A DNA stretch of 64,000 bases from Hyphomicrobiales bacterium (GTDB lineage Bacteria > Pseudomonadota > Alphaproteobacteria > SPJN01). Made by a program: the position numbers and the translations under genes. Position 1 is the stretch's first letter, and every line of letters starts with the position of its first letter. Below the pieces are notes generated by a model, which was not told the origin of the DNA, searched no databases, and was given only the letters and a program-made list of their open reading frames with translations. The DNA lies in the NCBI GenBank assembly GCA_006844605.1, contig SPJN01000005.1, positions 1 through 64,000 of the forward strand, written 5' to 3'. Positions 1 through 9,962 of this stretch are shown here, in pieces.

Positions 1-1763
1 CGGCGCTGCTTTTGATGATTTTCCCGACCATGTTCGCCCTCAGCTTTTTGGCGGGTGATTTCGGGGAACAGGATTATGTCGAGGTCATCAACAATGCCGG
101 GATGATGGCATTTTTCGGCCTGTCGAATTTTGTGCTGTACAGCGGCACATCTGATTACTTCTCACAAAATGCAGAACTGAATCCGTTCACCCATACATGG
201 TCATTGGCGGTGGAGGAGCAATTCTATCTTGTCTTCCCGCTATTGTTATTGCTTGGTCAGAAATGGGCAAACAAAGACAACGGCCTTGCCACGCAAATGA
301 TGCGCCTGTTGGGCGGTATTGTGCTGGCGTCATTCTGCGGGGCGCTATTGTTGCGCAATGTGGATGCCAGTTTGGTTTTCTATTTGCTGCCGTTTCGCCT
401 GTGGGAGTTGGGGGCCGGATGCTTGCTGGCCTTTTATTTGGCCAACCCGAAGCGCGCGGCAAATTCAGTGCCTTATGCGGGCGTCATCGCAGGGGTATGC
501 CTTGTGGGGTTGGGCTGCTCTCTCTTTATCGCGGGGGCATCTCCCTTGATGTTGCAGCTTGTTGCGGTCGTGACAACCATCGGCTTGATCTATGCCGGGG
601 CACAAGGGAATTGGGTGGCGCGTCTATTGGCGGTGCGCCCCGTCGTTTATGGCGGGAAGTTATCTTATTCCCTGTATCTATGGCATTGGCCGTTATTGGT
701 GTTGGCCAAATGGTCTGTGGGCATGACAACCGTCAGCCTATTGCTGATAACGGCGCTGACGGTCGTTTTTGCGGCCCTGTCCTATCACTTTGTTGAAACG
801 CCCCTGCGGCGGCGCGTGCTGACCGGGTCGACCTTGCGCGGTATTGTGAAGATGCAGGCGGCGGCGATCACTGTGCTGTTGGTGATGATCTTCGGCAATC
901 AGTTTGTGACAGAGGAATTGGAATTTCATGCGCCTGCGCTGATGGGAATTACGCCAGCGGAATCATGGGGGCGGGGGCTGGCCTGTCATGACAGTCAGGT
1001 CACAAAGACGATGGCCGATCCATTAAGGTCGTGTGTGAAGCCGGGGCGCACAAAGGATAAACCCTATGCCTTGTTTTTGGTGGGGGAGTCGCATGCAGCC
1101 CAGTTGATTTTCGGTGTTGATCAGGCGTTGAAAGACACGAGGTATGAGCGGCGCTATTTCTGGCACGGTGATTTGACGGCGACGTTTCCCTATACGTTTT
1201 TCGACGCGCCGCCAGGGCCGACGACGACGTTGGATGCCGCATCAGCGTGGTCTATTCCGGGCGATATTTTAGTGTTCACCTATCATCGCGGCTGGGTGCA
1301 TGACAAACGGGATAATCATGTGTTGGGCCACAACGATGTGCTGAGTAAAAGGTCAACAGCCATGTTGGCGAACCTTGCTGAAGTGATTGAACAGTTGGCA
1401 GCGCGCGGCGTTAATGTTGTGCTGAGTTTGGATGGCCCCTTGGTGGCGCGCCGCGTGTCGGTACACAGCTGCGCCATACAGCAAAAATGGTCGGGCCGCA
1501 GTGTCTGTGCCATTGACCGGAAGCAGGACGAGCGGACGCGACGCCAGCAAGAAATTGTGTTTGCAGAACTGGTCGGTCGCTTTGACAATGTTGTGATTTA
1601 TGATCCGTTTGTGGAAATCTATAAAGACCGCAAATTCATTGATGTACTGGACGCAGATGGCGGTTGGGTGATGTATGATTACAACCATATCTCACGCGCG
1701 CAGTCGGTACGACTGGCAGCCAGCTTCCGGCTGCTGTTGGATGACAGTGATTTCCTACGCTAA
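1..1763 (+). CDS. acyltransferase 3 family protein with C-terminal SGNH-like domain (5' truncated by window edge)
   Basis: ORF open to the window edge; multi-TM acyltransferase-3 region (WSLAVEEQFYLVFP, YSLYLWHWPLLVLAKW) followed by a soluble domain with GES motif (LVGESHAAQ). Confidence 0.9.
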   Translation, partial: ALLLMIFPTMFALSFLAGDFGEQDYVEVINNAGMMAFFGLSNFVLYSGTSDYFSQNAELNPFTHTWSLAVEEQFYLVFPLLLLLGQKWANKDNGLATQMMRLLGGIVLASFCGALLLRNVDASLVFYLLPFRLWELGAGCLLAFYLANPKRAANSVPYAGVIAGVCLVGLGCSLFIAGASPLMLQLVAVVTTIGLIYAGAQGNWVARLLAVRPVVYGGKLSYSLYLWHWPLLVLAKWSVGMTTVSLLLITALTVVFAALSYHFVETPLRRRVLTGSTLRGIVKMQAAAITVLLVMIFGNQFVTEELEFHAPALMGITPAESWGRGLACHDSQVTKTMADPLRSCVKPGRTKDKPYALFLVGESHAAQLIFGVDQALKDTRYERRYFWHGDLTATFPYTFFDAPPGPTTTLDAASAWSIPGDILVFTYHRGWVHDKRDNHVLGHNDVLSKRSTAMLANLAEVIEQLAARGVNVVLSLDGPLVARRVSVHSCAIQQKWSGRSVCAIDRKQDERTRRQQEIVFAELVGRFDNVVIYDPFVEIYKDRKFIDVLDADGGWVMYDYNHISRAQSVRLAASFRLLLDDSDFLR

Positions 1764-1775
1764 CGGACGATGCCG

Positions 1776-2252
1776 CTAGTGACATGCCTTGCCCAGCGCC
1801 TTTAAGCGCCAGTAATTATAGGGCAGGGGGGTCACAAAGCCTGCCAGCAGCATCAGCGGAATGACCCACCACACAAGGCGCGCGCCGCCGACCAGCCAGA
1901 AATCGACAAGGTTCATGGCAATTTCCATAGAAATCATGGAAATCAGCGACATGCCGACAGCGGTTTTGAAGGCCAGCGTCAACGCCATCTGACGTGACAT
2001 GATATAGGTTTCAAGGGCGATAGACGTCAGGATGCCATTGATGATTGCCAACACCATCACAAGCGCCAATGGCGCGTCGGGGGCATACTGGCTGAACGCC
2101 CAAATGGTGCCCATGTCACCAATGGAACAGCCCAACAGGCACCATGCGGTGTTCTTGGACGCCCGTTTCCACGAATGTTTGCAGCGCCATGAAATTGCCC
2201 ACGGTTTAGTTGGGGTGGGTTTGGGGGCGTTGGGTGCGGTTGCGGTGGTCAT
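1776..2252 (-). CDS. DUF4396-like membrane protein
   Basis: Start trimmed to ATG 2252 (MTTATAPNAP), preceded by AGGA; hydrophobic, NTAWCLLGCSIGDMG motif. Confidence 0.7.
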   Translation of the reverse strand: MTTATAPNAPKPTPTKPWAISWRCKHSWKRASKNTAWCLLGCSIGDMGTIWAFSQYAPDAPLALVMVLAIINGILTSIALETYIMSRQMALTLAFKTAVGMSLISMISMEIAMNLVDFWLVGGARLVWWVIPLMLLAGFVTPLPYNYWRLKALGKACH

Positions 2253-2294
2253 TGGGTGATCCTGATAGAAAAAGAACAGGCTGCCGAATAAGGA

Positions 2295-2324
2295 ACAGGC
2301 TGCAGGATTTCTCCCACAGCCTGT
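2295..2324. repeat. inverted repeat ACAGGCTG-N14-CAGCCTGT
   Basis: Perfect 8-bp arms at 2295-2302 and 2317-2324. Confidence 0.6.
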
Positions 2325-2345
2325 CATGTTTTGTCAAAGGAACCT

Positions 2346-2367
2346 ACAGACCGAAAGTCCGGTCTGT
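2346..2367. repeat. inverted repeat ACAGACCG-N6-CGGTCTGT
   Basis: Perfect 8-bp arms. Confidence 0.65.
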
Positions 2368-2413
2368 CAAAAGACCAAAATAGCAAATCGGTTGAGGCTT
2401 CCTTCTTTGGTCG

Positions 2414-2448
2414 CGCCGCACGACGAAAAGTCTGCAACTTTTCTGGCG
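2414..2448. repeat. palindromic element (copy B) GAAAAGT-ctgca-ACTTTTC with outer CGCC/GGCG arms
   Basis: Sequence inspection; related copy at 53746-53781. Confidence 0.6.
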
Positions 2449-2456
2449 GTCGCTCC

Positions 2457-3365
2457 TTACGCGTTGGCTTTACCAACCAGCTCGAACACCTTGCCTGTCT
2501 GCTCGCCGCCCATGAACAGGGGCTTGGCGCCATCAAAGTTGGTGATCTCGTCCCACTTGGCTTCAACAGATTCTGCTGAGATGTCGGCCATCGGGATGGC
2601 GGTGCCGGGGGCTTCCATGATCTGCGACGCGGCAAAGAAACCAGCACCGGCGCACAGGATTGTTCCTGTGGGGGCATCTTCCTTGACTAGGTTCATGACA
2701 CCCGGTGTCACGAATTCAGGGCGCAGCATGCCTTCGGCTTCCGGCGGCATCAGGTTTTCGGTCATGCGTGTGAAGGCAATCGGGGCCAATGCGTTGGTGC
2801 GGATATTGTCTTTCTGACCTTCCAGCTTCAACGTGTTCATCAGGCCGATAACAGCCATTTTGGCGGCGCCATAGTTGGTCTGACCGAAGTTGCCATACAG
2901 ACCTGAAGATGATGTTGTCACAACAATACGACCATATTGCTGTTCCTTCATGATCGGCCATACAGCCTTGGTCGGCAATACGGTGCCCATCAGGTGAACT
3001 TCAACAACCAGACGGAAATCTTCGATGCTGACCTTGGCGAAACTTTTGTCGCGCAGGATGCCGGCATTGTTGATCAGAATGTCGATGCGGCCATATTCGT
3101 CCATTGTCTGCTGGACAAGGTTGGCAACGCCGGTTTCGTCGGTCACGGATGACCCGTTGGAAATGGCCTGACCGCCACCGTCAACGATTTCCTGCACAAC
3201 AGCATTGGCCATTTCTGAACTGCCGCCTGAACCGTCCATGGAACCGCCAAGGTCGTTGACAACGACTTTCGCGCCACGGCGGGCCAGCTCCAGCGCGTGC
3301 TGACGGCCAAGACCGCCACCGGCACCGGTCACAATCGCAACTTTACCATCAAAATTAATCGACAT
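2457..3365 (-). CDS. SDR family oxidoreductase (3-hydroxyacyl-CoA dehydrogenase/MFE-like)
   Basis: TGAGGGLG nucleotide-binding motif, NNAG, YGAAK catalytic motif. Confidence 0.92.
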   Translation of the reverse strand: MSINFDGKVAIVTGAGGGLGRQHALELARRGAKVVVNDLGGSMDGSGGSSEMANAVVQEIVDGGGQAISNGSSVTDETGVANLVQQTMDEYGRIDILINNAGILRDKSFAKVSIEDFRLVVEVHLMGTVLPTKAVWPIMKEQQYGRIVVTTSSSGLYGNFGQTNYGAAKMAVIGLMNTLKLEGQKDNIRTNALAPIAFTRMTENLMPPEAEGMLRPEFVTPGVMNLVKEDAPTGTILCAGAGFFAASQIMEAPGTAIPMADISAESVEAKWDEITNFDGAKPLFMGGEQTGKVFELVGKANA

Positions 3366-3593
3366 AATCGTCTCCTGTTCTCATAAATGAGTGATCGAAA
3401 AATGATCCTGTTGACGCGCCGGGTGTCTGTGTCGACGCACCGGGTATCGCTGACCGGAAAAAAGGCCCCCAATACCGCTAAATCCGGCGCTATTACTGGC
3501 CCATAAAGGGGCTGGAATCAAGGGCTGAATCAAGTGGTGAAGCATGTGATGGGGGTGCCCTTGGGGTAACCTGTTCAGGAAAAGGACAAGTCT

Positions 3594-4202
3594 ATGAAGT
3601 TGTATGAATTTGCACCGGCCCCCAATCCGCGACGGGTGCGCCAGTTTTTGGCAGAAAAAGGCGTCGAGGTGGAGCGTATTGCCGTTGATATGCTGGGCGG
3701 CGCGCATAAAACCCCTGCATTTCGTGCCAAAAGCCCGTTGGCCCAGTTGCCGGTTTTGGAGCTTGATGACGGCACTTATTTGACCGAATCGATTGCCATT
3801 TGCCGCTATTTTGAGGGGCTGCACCCAACCCCGCCCCTGTTTGGTGCGGACCTGCAGGCGCAGGCCGTGATCGAAATGTGGAACCGCCGGGTTGAATTCG
3901 GCATCACAGCGCCGGCAATCTATCTGTTGCGGCATACGTCTGAAATTCTGGCCCATCTGCAAGAGCAGGATGAAGGGGAAGCTGCGCGCCACCGCCAGCG
4001 GCTGTTGGATGGCCTGTCCTTTCTGGATGGTGAACTGGCAGGGCGGGAGTTTGTGTCGCCCACGGGGTTTTCTGTTGCCGACATCACTGCCTTTGTTGGG
4101 CTGGATTTTACGTTACATGGGACGTTTGAAATTCCCGCTGACATGACCAACGTCAAGCGATGGTATGACATGATGAAGGCACGCCCCTCGTCATCTGCTT
4201 GA
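3594..4202 (+). CDS. glutathione S-transferase family protein
   Basis: N-terminal thioredoxin fold with PxxLxxxLxxxGV-like start and QLPVLELDDGTYLTESIAICRY. Confidence 0.88.
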   Translation: MKLYEFAPAPNPRRVRQFLAEKGVEVERIAVDMLGGAHKTPAFRAKSPLAQLPVLELDDGTYLTESIAICRYFEGLHPTPPLFGADLQAQAVIEMWNRRVEFGITAPAIYLLRHTSEILAHLQEQDEGEAARHRQRLLDGLSFLDGELAGREFVSPTGFSVADITAFVGLDFTLHGTFEIPADMTNVKRWYDMMKARPSSSA

Positions 4203-4261
4203 TGTTGGGGGGAAACTCTGGCTAACTGGCCCCATAAAAATATTAACATTTAGGGGCAGAT

Positions 4262-5647
4262 ATGGGGCAGGCAGCACAGCTGACAAAGGGTTTGATGGCG
4301 CGCTATGGGGCGCCGAACATTTTCCTATCTTTGGCGGCGTTTCCGCTGGCGGTTCATCTGCCAACGTTCTTTTCAAAATATTACGGCATTGCCTTTGGCA
4401 CAGTCGGGGCCTTGATTTTTTTGTCCCGGCTGACCGATGTGATCACCGACCCGTTGATCGGCACATGGTCAGATAAGGCCCGCAGCCGGTTCGGACGGCG
4501 CAAGCCCTTTATACTGGCAGGTGTGCCCATTTTCATGATCAGCATCTGGTTTCTGTTCGTCCCGATCGACGGGATGGTCACCGAAGGCTATGTGTTGTTC
4601 TTTATCATCCTGCTCTACTTCTCCTACACGCTTGCGGACCTGCCCTATAAGGCATGGGGGGCGGAGCTGTCGCATAATTACGAAGAACGCAGCCGCGTCA
4701 CAGGCTGGCGCGAAGGGTTCGGCCTTGCCGGGCTGATCATGGCGCTGGCTATCCCGGTTGTTGTGGATGTGTTGTTTCCCGCCGCAGAGGGGGAGGCAGC
4801 GATGCCGCGCTGGATGTTTGCCATCGCTGTTGTGACGGTGATCGGCACGCCGTTCCTGTTTTTCCTGACCTTGAAAACCGTCCCTGAACCTGCGCCTGAT
4901 CAATTGGCGCAAAAGCGTGTCGGCTGGGGGCAGGGCTTGCGCATCGTGTGGCAGAACAAGGCGTTTATGAAGATGCTGGTGGCGCTGGTTGCCATTGTCA
5001 TCGGCGGCACCATGACTGCCACGCTTGGTTTGCCGTTTGTAACCAACGTGCTGGACCTGCCTGAACAAACCTATCCCTTTATCATTCTGGGCTATTACGC
5101 CGGTGCAACGGCCTGTGTGCCCTTGTGGGTGAAGTTAAGCGACCGCATCGGCAAGCATAAGGCCGTGGCACTGGCGCTGGTTTGGTTGTCCTTGTGGAGC
5201 GCGCCGATCCCCTTCCTGCCCGAAGGGGCGACGGCCCTGTTCGTCACCTGTATGGTGTTGAAGGGCACAACAGTTGGCGCGCTGGCGCTGTTACCGCCCA
5301 GCATGGGGGCCGACATTATCGATCATGATACGCTGCAAACGGGGGAGCAACGGTCCGGTCTTTATTTCTCCCTTTGGGGGATGGTCTATAAATTATCCGT
5401 CGCCATCGGCGTATTGGCGGCGACCACCATTCCGGCCAGCTTCGGGTTTAACCCGGCATTGGACGTGAATGATGACGCGGCGAAATGGGCCGTGGCATTT
5501 TGCTATTCACTTGGGCCGGCATTGATTGCGCTGTTGGCGCTGCCGTCGATCTGGACGTTCCCGATTACCCGCGCGGTGCAGCAGCAATTGCGTGACCAGA
5601 TCGAGGCTGAGGCAGAGGCCACACCAATTGCCAAAGGCGCGCTTTAA
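4262..5647 (+). CDS. MFS transporter, GPH (glycoside-pentoside-hexuronide) type
   Basis: 12-TM pattern; DVITDPLIGTWSDKARSRFGRRKPFI motif. Confidence 0.9.
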   Translation: MGQAAQLTKGLMARYGAPNIFLSLAAFPLAVHLPTFFSKYYGIAFGTVGALIFLSRLTDVITDPLIGTWSDKARSRFGRRKPFILAGVPIFMISIWFLFVPIDGMVTEGYVLFFIILLYFSYTLADLPYKAWGAELSHNYEERSRVTGWREGFGLAGLIMALAIPVVVDVLFPAAEGEAAMPRWMFAIAVVTVIGTPFLFFLTLKTVPEPAPDQLAQKRVGWGQGLRIVWQNKAFMKMLVALVAIVIGGTMTATLGLPFVTNVLDLPEQTYPFIILGYYAGATACVPLWVKLSDRIGKHKAVALALVWLSLWSAPIPFLPEGATALFVTCMVLKGTTVGALALLPPSMGADIIDHDTLQTGEQRSGLYFSLWGMVYKLSVAIGVLAATTIPASFGFNPALDVNDDAAKWAVAFCYSLGPALIALLALPSIWTFPITRAVQQQLRDQIEAEAEATPIAKGAL

Positions 5648-5750
5648 GGCGGCGCTGTAAAGAGGATGCGCGCTTTAAGGCGGCGCTGTAAAGAAAAGGC
5701 GCGCTTTAAGGCGGCGCTGTAAAGAAAAGGCGCGCTTTAAGGCCGCGTGA
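5639..5750. repeat. 31-bp tandem repeat, 3 full units plus a partial, beginning inside the last codons of the MFS gene
   Basis: GCGCTTTAAGGCGGCGCTGTAAAGaraagGC units start at 5639, 5670, 5701, 5732. Confidence 0.95.
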
Positions 5751-6761
5751 TCAGTTGCGCGGCGTCAGCCCGTAGGCGTCTGCCAGCAATTCATAGGATC
5801 GCCGCCTGACCTGATGGTCATAGGTGATGGTGACGATAATCACCTCATCCAATCCGAATTGCGCGGCCATCGCGTCCAGCCGTTCTTTCACTTGGGCTGA
5901 CGTGCCGACAATGCCGCGCTGTTCAATTTGCGTCAGCATCTGTTCCTGTTCAGGGGTTAAGGTCCGCGCGTCAACAGCGGCGGGGGAGGGGAAGGGCCCG
6001 CCCTTGCCGCTCAAAAAATCCAGCACCCAAATGTTGCGAATGCGTGCCTCGCGGGCCGCCGCGTCTTCGTCATCACAGGCCAGGGCAAACACGCCCATCG
6101 CCACATGAGGCTTGTCCAGTGTGGCGGATGGTTTGAAGTTTTCGCGGTAATAGCTAACCGCTTCTTGTGCCTGCTCGGGGCTGATGAAATGGGCCTGCGC
6201 AAAGGGCAATCCCAAATGCGCGGCGATGGATGCGGATGACGCGCCTGATCCCAGCATCCATGCCTCAGGTGCTGATGGCGGAATGGGTGTCGCGTAAATA
6301 CCGTGAAAGGGGTGATCCTCAGGGAAGCCGTTTTTGAAGTAATCAAGGGTCAGCTGCACCTGTGCGGGAAATGCGTCCAGCGTGAATTTCTTTGGCCCGG
6401 CCTGCAAGGCGGCGGTGGTCCGTTCGTCCGCGCCGGGGGCGCGACCGATGCCCAGATCAATCCGTCCGGGGTAAAGGGCTGCAAGCATGTGGAAATTTTC
6501 AGCCACTTTCAGCGGGCTGTAATGGGTCATCATCACCCCGCCTGAGCCGACCTTGATCCCCGTTGTGGCGGCGGCCAAATTCGCGATCAACACTTCAGGG
6601 GTGGACCCTGCGAAGGACCGGCTATTGTGATGTTCGGCCACCCAATACCGATGATACCCCAACTGATCGGCCAACTGCGCCAAATCCTGCGTGTTGGCCA
6701 GTGCATCCGCATAGGTGCTGTCGATGGTCAGCGGGCTTTGGTCCAACACGGATAGTTTCAT
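5751..6761 (-). CDS. LLM class flavin-dependent oxidoreductase
   Basis: LSVLDQSPL start, RYWVAEHH, GRIDLGIGRAPG motifs. Confidence 0.92.
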   Translation of the reverse strand: MKLSVLDQSPLTIDSTYADALANTQDLAQLADQLGYHRYWVAEHHNSRSFAGSTPEVLIANLAAATTGIKVGSGGVMMTHYSPLKVAENFHMLAALYPGRIDLGIGRAPGADERTTAALQAGPKKFTLDAFPAQVQLTLDYFKNGFPEDHPFHGIYATPIPPSAPEAWMLGSGASSASIAAHLGLPFAQAHFISPEQAQEAVSYYRENFKPSATLDKPHVAMGVFALACDDEDAAAREARIRNIWVLDFLSGKGGPFPSPAAVDARTLTPEQEQMLTQIEQRGIVGTSAQVKERLDAMAAQFGLDEVIIVTITYDHQVRRRSYELLADAYGLTPRN

Positions 6762-7309
6762 CAGCTGACAACTTTCGGCATTTTGAGTTTTTTGACAATA
6801 CCGGAAAAGGACAGCAATACCCGTTCTTTTCCTTCATCTTCATCAAAAATCCGGCCCTGCACGAAGACCAAGCCGCGGGTGGCCTTCATCACCTGCCCAT
6901 CGGCAAAGATCATCCGGCCCTTGGGTGCGGCGGCAGTGAAATCACCGGACAGGTTCAACGTCACGGACGGGCCGTTCAGATGTTCCCCGCCAATATTGAA
7001 CAGGGCCGTGTCCGCAAATGTCATCAACAGGCCACCATGCAGAAAGCCGCCACCGTTCAGGTGTTTTTCTTCGGCGTAAAAGGCCGTCAGGCTGGTGCCA
7101 TCGTCGCGGGTTTTGTAACCAAACGGGCCTGCCAAATCCTCATACGGGTCCATACCCGGATGACAGATATAACCTTTTAACGGCCCTTCCGTGATCTCGG
7201 CCTTGGCCGCTTCCCACGGCCATTCAGCATCGGGGCTGATCAGCTTGAATTTCAGACCCTTGTCCACATAAGTCATGTCAGGGTTTTTAAAGCCCGGTTG
7301 ATCGGCCAT
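6761..7309 (-). CDS. PaaI-family (hotdog) thioesterase
   Basis: Start trimmed to MADQPGF; GGGFLHGGLLMTFADTALF hotdog motif. Confidence 0.85.
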   Translation of the reverse strand: MADQPGFKNPDMTYVDKGLKFKLISPDAEWPWEAAKAEITEGPLKGYICHPGMDPYEDLAGPFGYKTRDDGTSLTAFYAEEKHLNGGGFLHGGLLMTFADTALFNIGGEHLNGPSVTLNLSGDFTAAAPKGRMIFADGQVMKATRGLVFVQGRIFDEDEGKERVLLSFSGIVKKLKMPKVVS

Positions 7310-7413
7310 GATTGTTCTCGCTTTGGAATTGAGTTTCGTTGGCGTTAGTATAGCCGATGCAAGGGATCGATCTAATTGGACATTTTGTGACAGGGCTTGG
7401 CCCAGCGAAGGCA

Positions 7414-8574
7414 TTAGCGCCGTTGATCAAAGCGCCGCCCAACCATTGCCGCCGCGATATTCACTTTTTGAATATCAACCGCCCCCCCGGCGATGCCCCA
7501 GCCCCAGCTGTCACGCAAGCGCCGTTCCATCGGGTATTGTTTGGAATAGCCATAGCCGCCCATCAACTGCACCGCCGCGCCGCATACTTCGCGCGCCATT
7601 TCGTTCGAGAAACATTTGCCAAGACTGGAATCAAAGATCGACGGCAATCCATCGGTGGCATTCACTGCGGCGCGATGGATCAACAAACGCGCCGCTTCAA
7701 CCCGCATGGCCATTTCGGCGATCTTCATCTGAACGGCCTGAAACTCAATCAGGTTTTTGCCGAACTGTTCGCGTTCCTGCACATAATCCAACACGTCATC
7801 AAGCGCACCTGATGCCTGCCCCAGCGCCATGGTGGCGTTGCCGCACCGTTCAATGTCGAACGCTTCCATCAGTTTTTTGAACCCGCCAGCGGGGACAATC
7901 ATATTGCTGACAGGCACTGTGCAGTCGTCAAAATATATGTCGGCAGAGGGGACGCCGCGAAACCCCATCAGTTCCTCATTCTCGCCAAAGCTGATGCCGG
8001 GCGTGTCTTTGCTGACCAATACAGCGCCGATGCCCTTGGGCCCCGGATCTTCTGACAGGCGGCAATAAACGACGTAATAGTCGGAATGCCCACCCCCCGA
8101 ACACCAGCGTTTGGTGCCATTCAGGGTGATGGTGTCACCATCAATGACTGCGCGTGTCTTCAGATCGGTCAGGGCAGTGCCCGCGCTGGGTTCTGACATG
8201 GACACGGCAACAATGGCGTCACCGGCGGTTACTTGCGGGATGATTTCCTTGCGCAGTGCTGCGGGCGCGAAATGTTCGATGGCGCGCACCGGACCGACAT
8301 TTGCCTCAAATATCGGGAAGGCAACGGCAGAGCTGATTTTGGCAAACTCCTCCAAGACCAACAGGGCTTCAAGATTGCCAAGGCCCAACCCGCCATAGTC
8401 TTCTGAGATGTTAATGCCCAAAAACCCCATTTCGGCATACCGCTTCAGCCATTCCTTGGGGACCGGTTTTGCATCACGCTCCAGTTCGGCGGCCAAATCG
8501 GGCAGCTCATTCTGGGCGAATTGGCGGGCCGCGTCCTGCAGGGCGCGTTGGTCGTCTGACAGTTGGAAGTCCAT
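7414..8574 (-). CDS. acyl-CoA dehydrogenase family protein
   Basis: AVSMSEPSAGTALTDLKTRA, RWCSGGGHSDYYVVYCR, GGYGYSKQYPMERRLRDSWG. Confidence 0.92.
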   Translation of the reverse strand: MDFQLSDDQRALQDAARQFAQNELPDLAAELERDAKPVPKEWLKRYAEMGFLGINISEDYGGLGLGNLEALLVLEEFAKISSAVAFPIFEANVGPVRAIEHFAPAALRKEIIPQVTAGDAIVAVSMSEPSAGTALTDLKTRAVIDGDTITLNGTKRWCSGGGHSDYYVVYCRLSEDPGPKGIGAVLVSKDTPGISFGENEELMGFRGVPSADIYFDDCTVPVSNMIVPAGGFKKLMEAFDIERCGNATMALGQASGALDDVLDYVQEREQFGKNLIEFQAVQMKIAEMAMRVEAARLLIHRAAVNATDGLPSIFDSSLGKCFSNEMAREVCGAAVQLMGGYGYSKQYPMERRLRDSWGWGIAGGAVDIQKVNIAAAMVGRRFDQRR

Positions 8575-8674
8575 TATGGTCTCCTGATCATTCTTAAGGA
8601 TTGCAATTGGCGCGGACCTTAAGGCATGTTGCCCCTCAAATAAAAGACGGATTTTCTGAATTTACGAGGTTCCC

Positions 8675-9829
8675 ATGGCGCTTGATCTTGAAACGCGTAA
8701 CCAATTGCTCGACACAATTCGCCGATTTGTGCGTGAACGGCTGGTCCCGTTGGAGGGGCAGGTCGCCGAGGACGATGAAGTCCCCGCCGAAATTGTGCAG
8801 GAAATGCGTGAATTGGGCCTGTTTGGGCTGTCTATCGACCCCGAACATGGCGGCCTTGGCCTGAATATGGAAGAAGAATGCCTTGTCGCGCTGGAGCTTG
8901 GCTGGACATCGCCTGCCTTCCGGTCGGTGTTTGGGACCAATGTGGGCATCGGCTCCCAAGGGTTGATCATGGATGGGCGTGAGGATCAAAAGGCCCATTG
9001 GTTGCCCCTGCTGGCCACCGGTGAAAAGATCGCCAGCTTTGCCCTGACAGAGCCTGAGGCAGGCTCAGACGCGGGTTCAGTGCGCACGTCAGCGATCCGG
9101 GATGGTGATCATTACATCATGAACGGCACCAAACGCTTTATCACCAATGCCGATAAGGCCAGCGTGTTCACCGTTATGGCCCGTACCAATCCAGACGTTA
9201 AGGGCGCGGGCGGTATTTCAGCCTTTTTCGTGCCGCGCGAAACCCCCGGCGTGTCTGTTGGCCTGCCGGAAAAGAAAATGGGCCAGCATGGTGCCCATGT
9301 GTGTGACGTGATTTTTGATGACGCCAAGGTGCCCGCCGAATGCCTGATCGGTGATCACGAAGGGGTTGGCTTCAAAACCGCGATGAAGGTGCTGGACCGG
9401 GGGCGTTTGCATATCTCTGCCGTTTGTACTGGCGTTGCGGAACGGTTGATTGATGAAATGACCCGCTATGCCGCTGAACGGAAACAGTTCGGGCAGGCTA
9501 TCGGTGATTTTCAGTTGATTCAGGCGATGCTGGCTGATTCCAAGATGGAGGCCTATGCCGCGCGGTGCATGATCCTTGATGCCGCCAAAAAGCGTGATGC
9601 GGGCGAAAATGTCAGTGTTGAAGGGTCATGCTGTAAGTTGTTTGCCTCTGAAATGGTGGGGCGTGTTGCTGACCGTGCGGTGCAGGTATTTGGCGGTGCC
9701 GGGTACATCGCAGACTTTGGGATTGAGCGATTCTACCGCGATGTGCGCCTGTTCCGCATTTATGAAGGTACAAGCCAGGTCCAACAGACCATTATTGGCA
9801 AGGCAATGCTGCGCGCGGTACGCGATTAA
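8675..9829 (+). CDS. acyl-CoA dehydrogenase family protein
   Basis: FALTEPEAGSDAGSVRT, FGQAIGDFQLIQAMLADSKMEAYAAR, RDVRLFRIYEGTSQVQQTIIG. Confidence 0.94.
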   Translation: MALDLETRNQLLDTIRRFVRERLVPLEGQVAEDDEVPAEIVQEMRELGLFGLSIDPEHGGLGLNMEEECLVALELGWTSPAFRSVFGTNVGIGSQGLIMDGREDQKAHWLPLLATGEKIASFALTEPEAGSDAGSVRTSAIRDGDHYIMNGTKRFITNADKASVFTVMARTNPDVKGAGGISAFFVPRETPGVSVGLPEKKMGQHGAHVCDVIFDDAKVPAECLIGDHEGVGFKTAMKVLDRGRLHISAVCTGVAERLIDEMTRYAAERKQFGQAIGDFQLIQAMLADSKMEAYAARCMILDAAKKRDAGENVSVEGSCCKLFASEMVGRVADRAVQVFGGAGYIADFGIERFYRDVRLFRIYEGTSQVQQTIIGKAMLRAVRD

Positions 9830-9868
9830 TCTCATAAAACCTGAAAAACGCAATGATGATCACGATTT

Positions 9869-9891
9869 AGGCCCCCGTTGGGGGCCTTCTT
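9869..9891 (+). terminator. Rho-independent-like terminator
   Basis: AGGCCCCC-GTT-GGGGGCCT followed by TCTTTG. Confidence 0.75.
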
Positions 9892-9962
9892 TGTTGACAG
9901 GCACGATGCTTGTTTTTAGCCTTTCTAGTACGGGCGGACTAAAAGGGTAAGAGGGCGGAAGC

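Noticed and set aside
2324-2677. Minus-strand ORF of 117 aa overlapping the SDR gene
   Set aside because: Lies in an alternative frame of a clear SDR gene and runs through the hairpin region; composition looks non-biological.
4469-5068. 199-aa antisense ORF within the MFS gene
   Set aside because: Shadow ORF of a GC-rich gene; His/Arg/Gln-rich with no domain signal.
5639-5750. Repeat array considered as a CRISPR
   Set aside because: Units are head-to-tail with no unique spacers.
9890-9962. Possible sigma-70 promoter (TTGACA at 9893) upstream of the fusion gene
   Set aside because: No convincing -10 at the right spacing; not reported as a feature.
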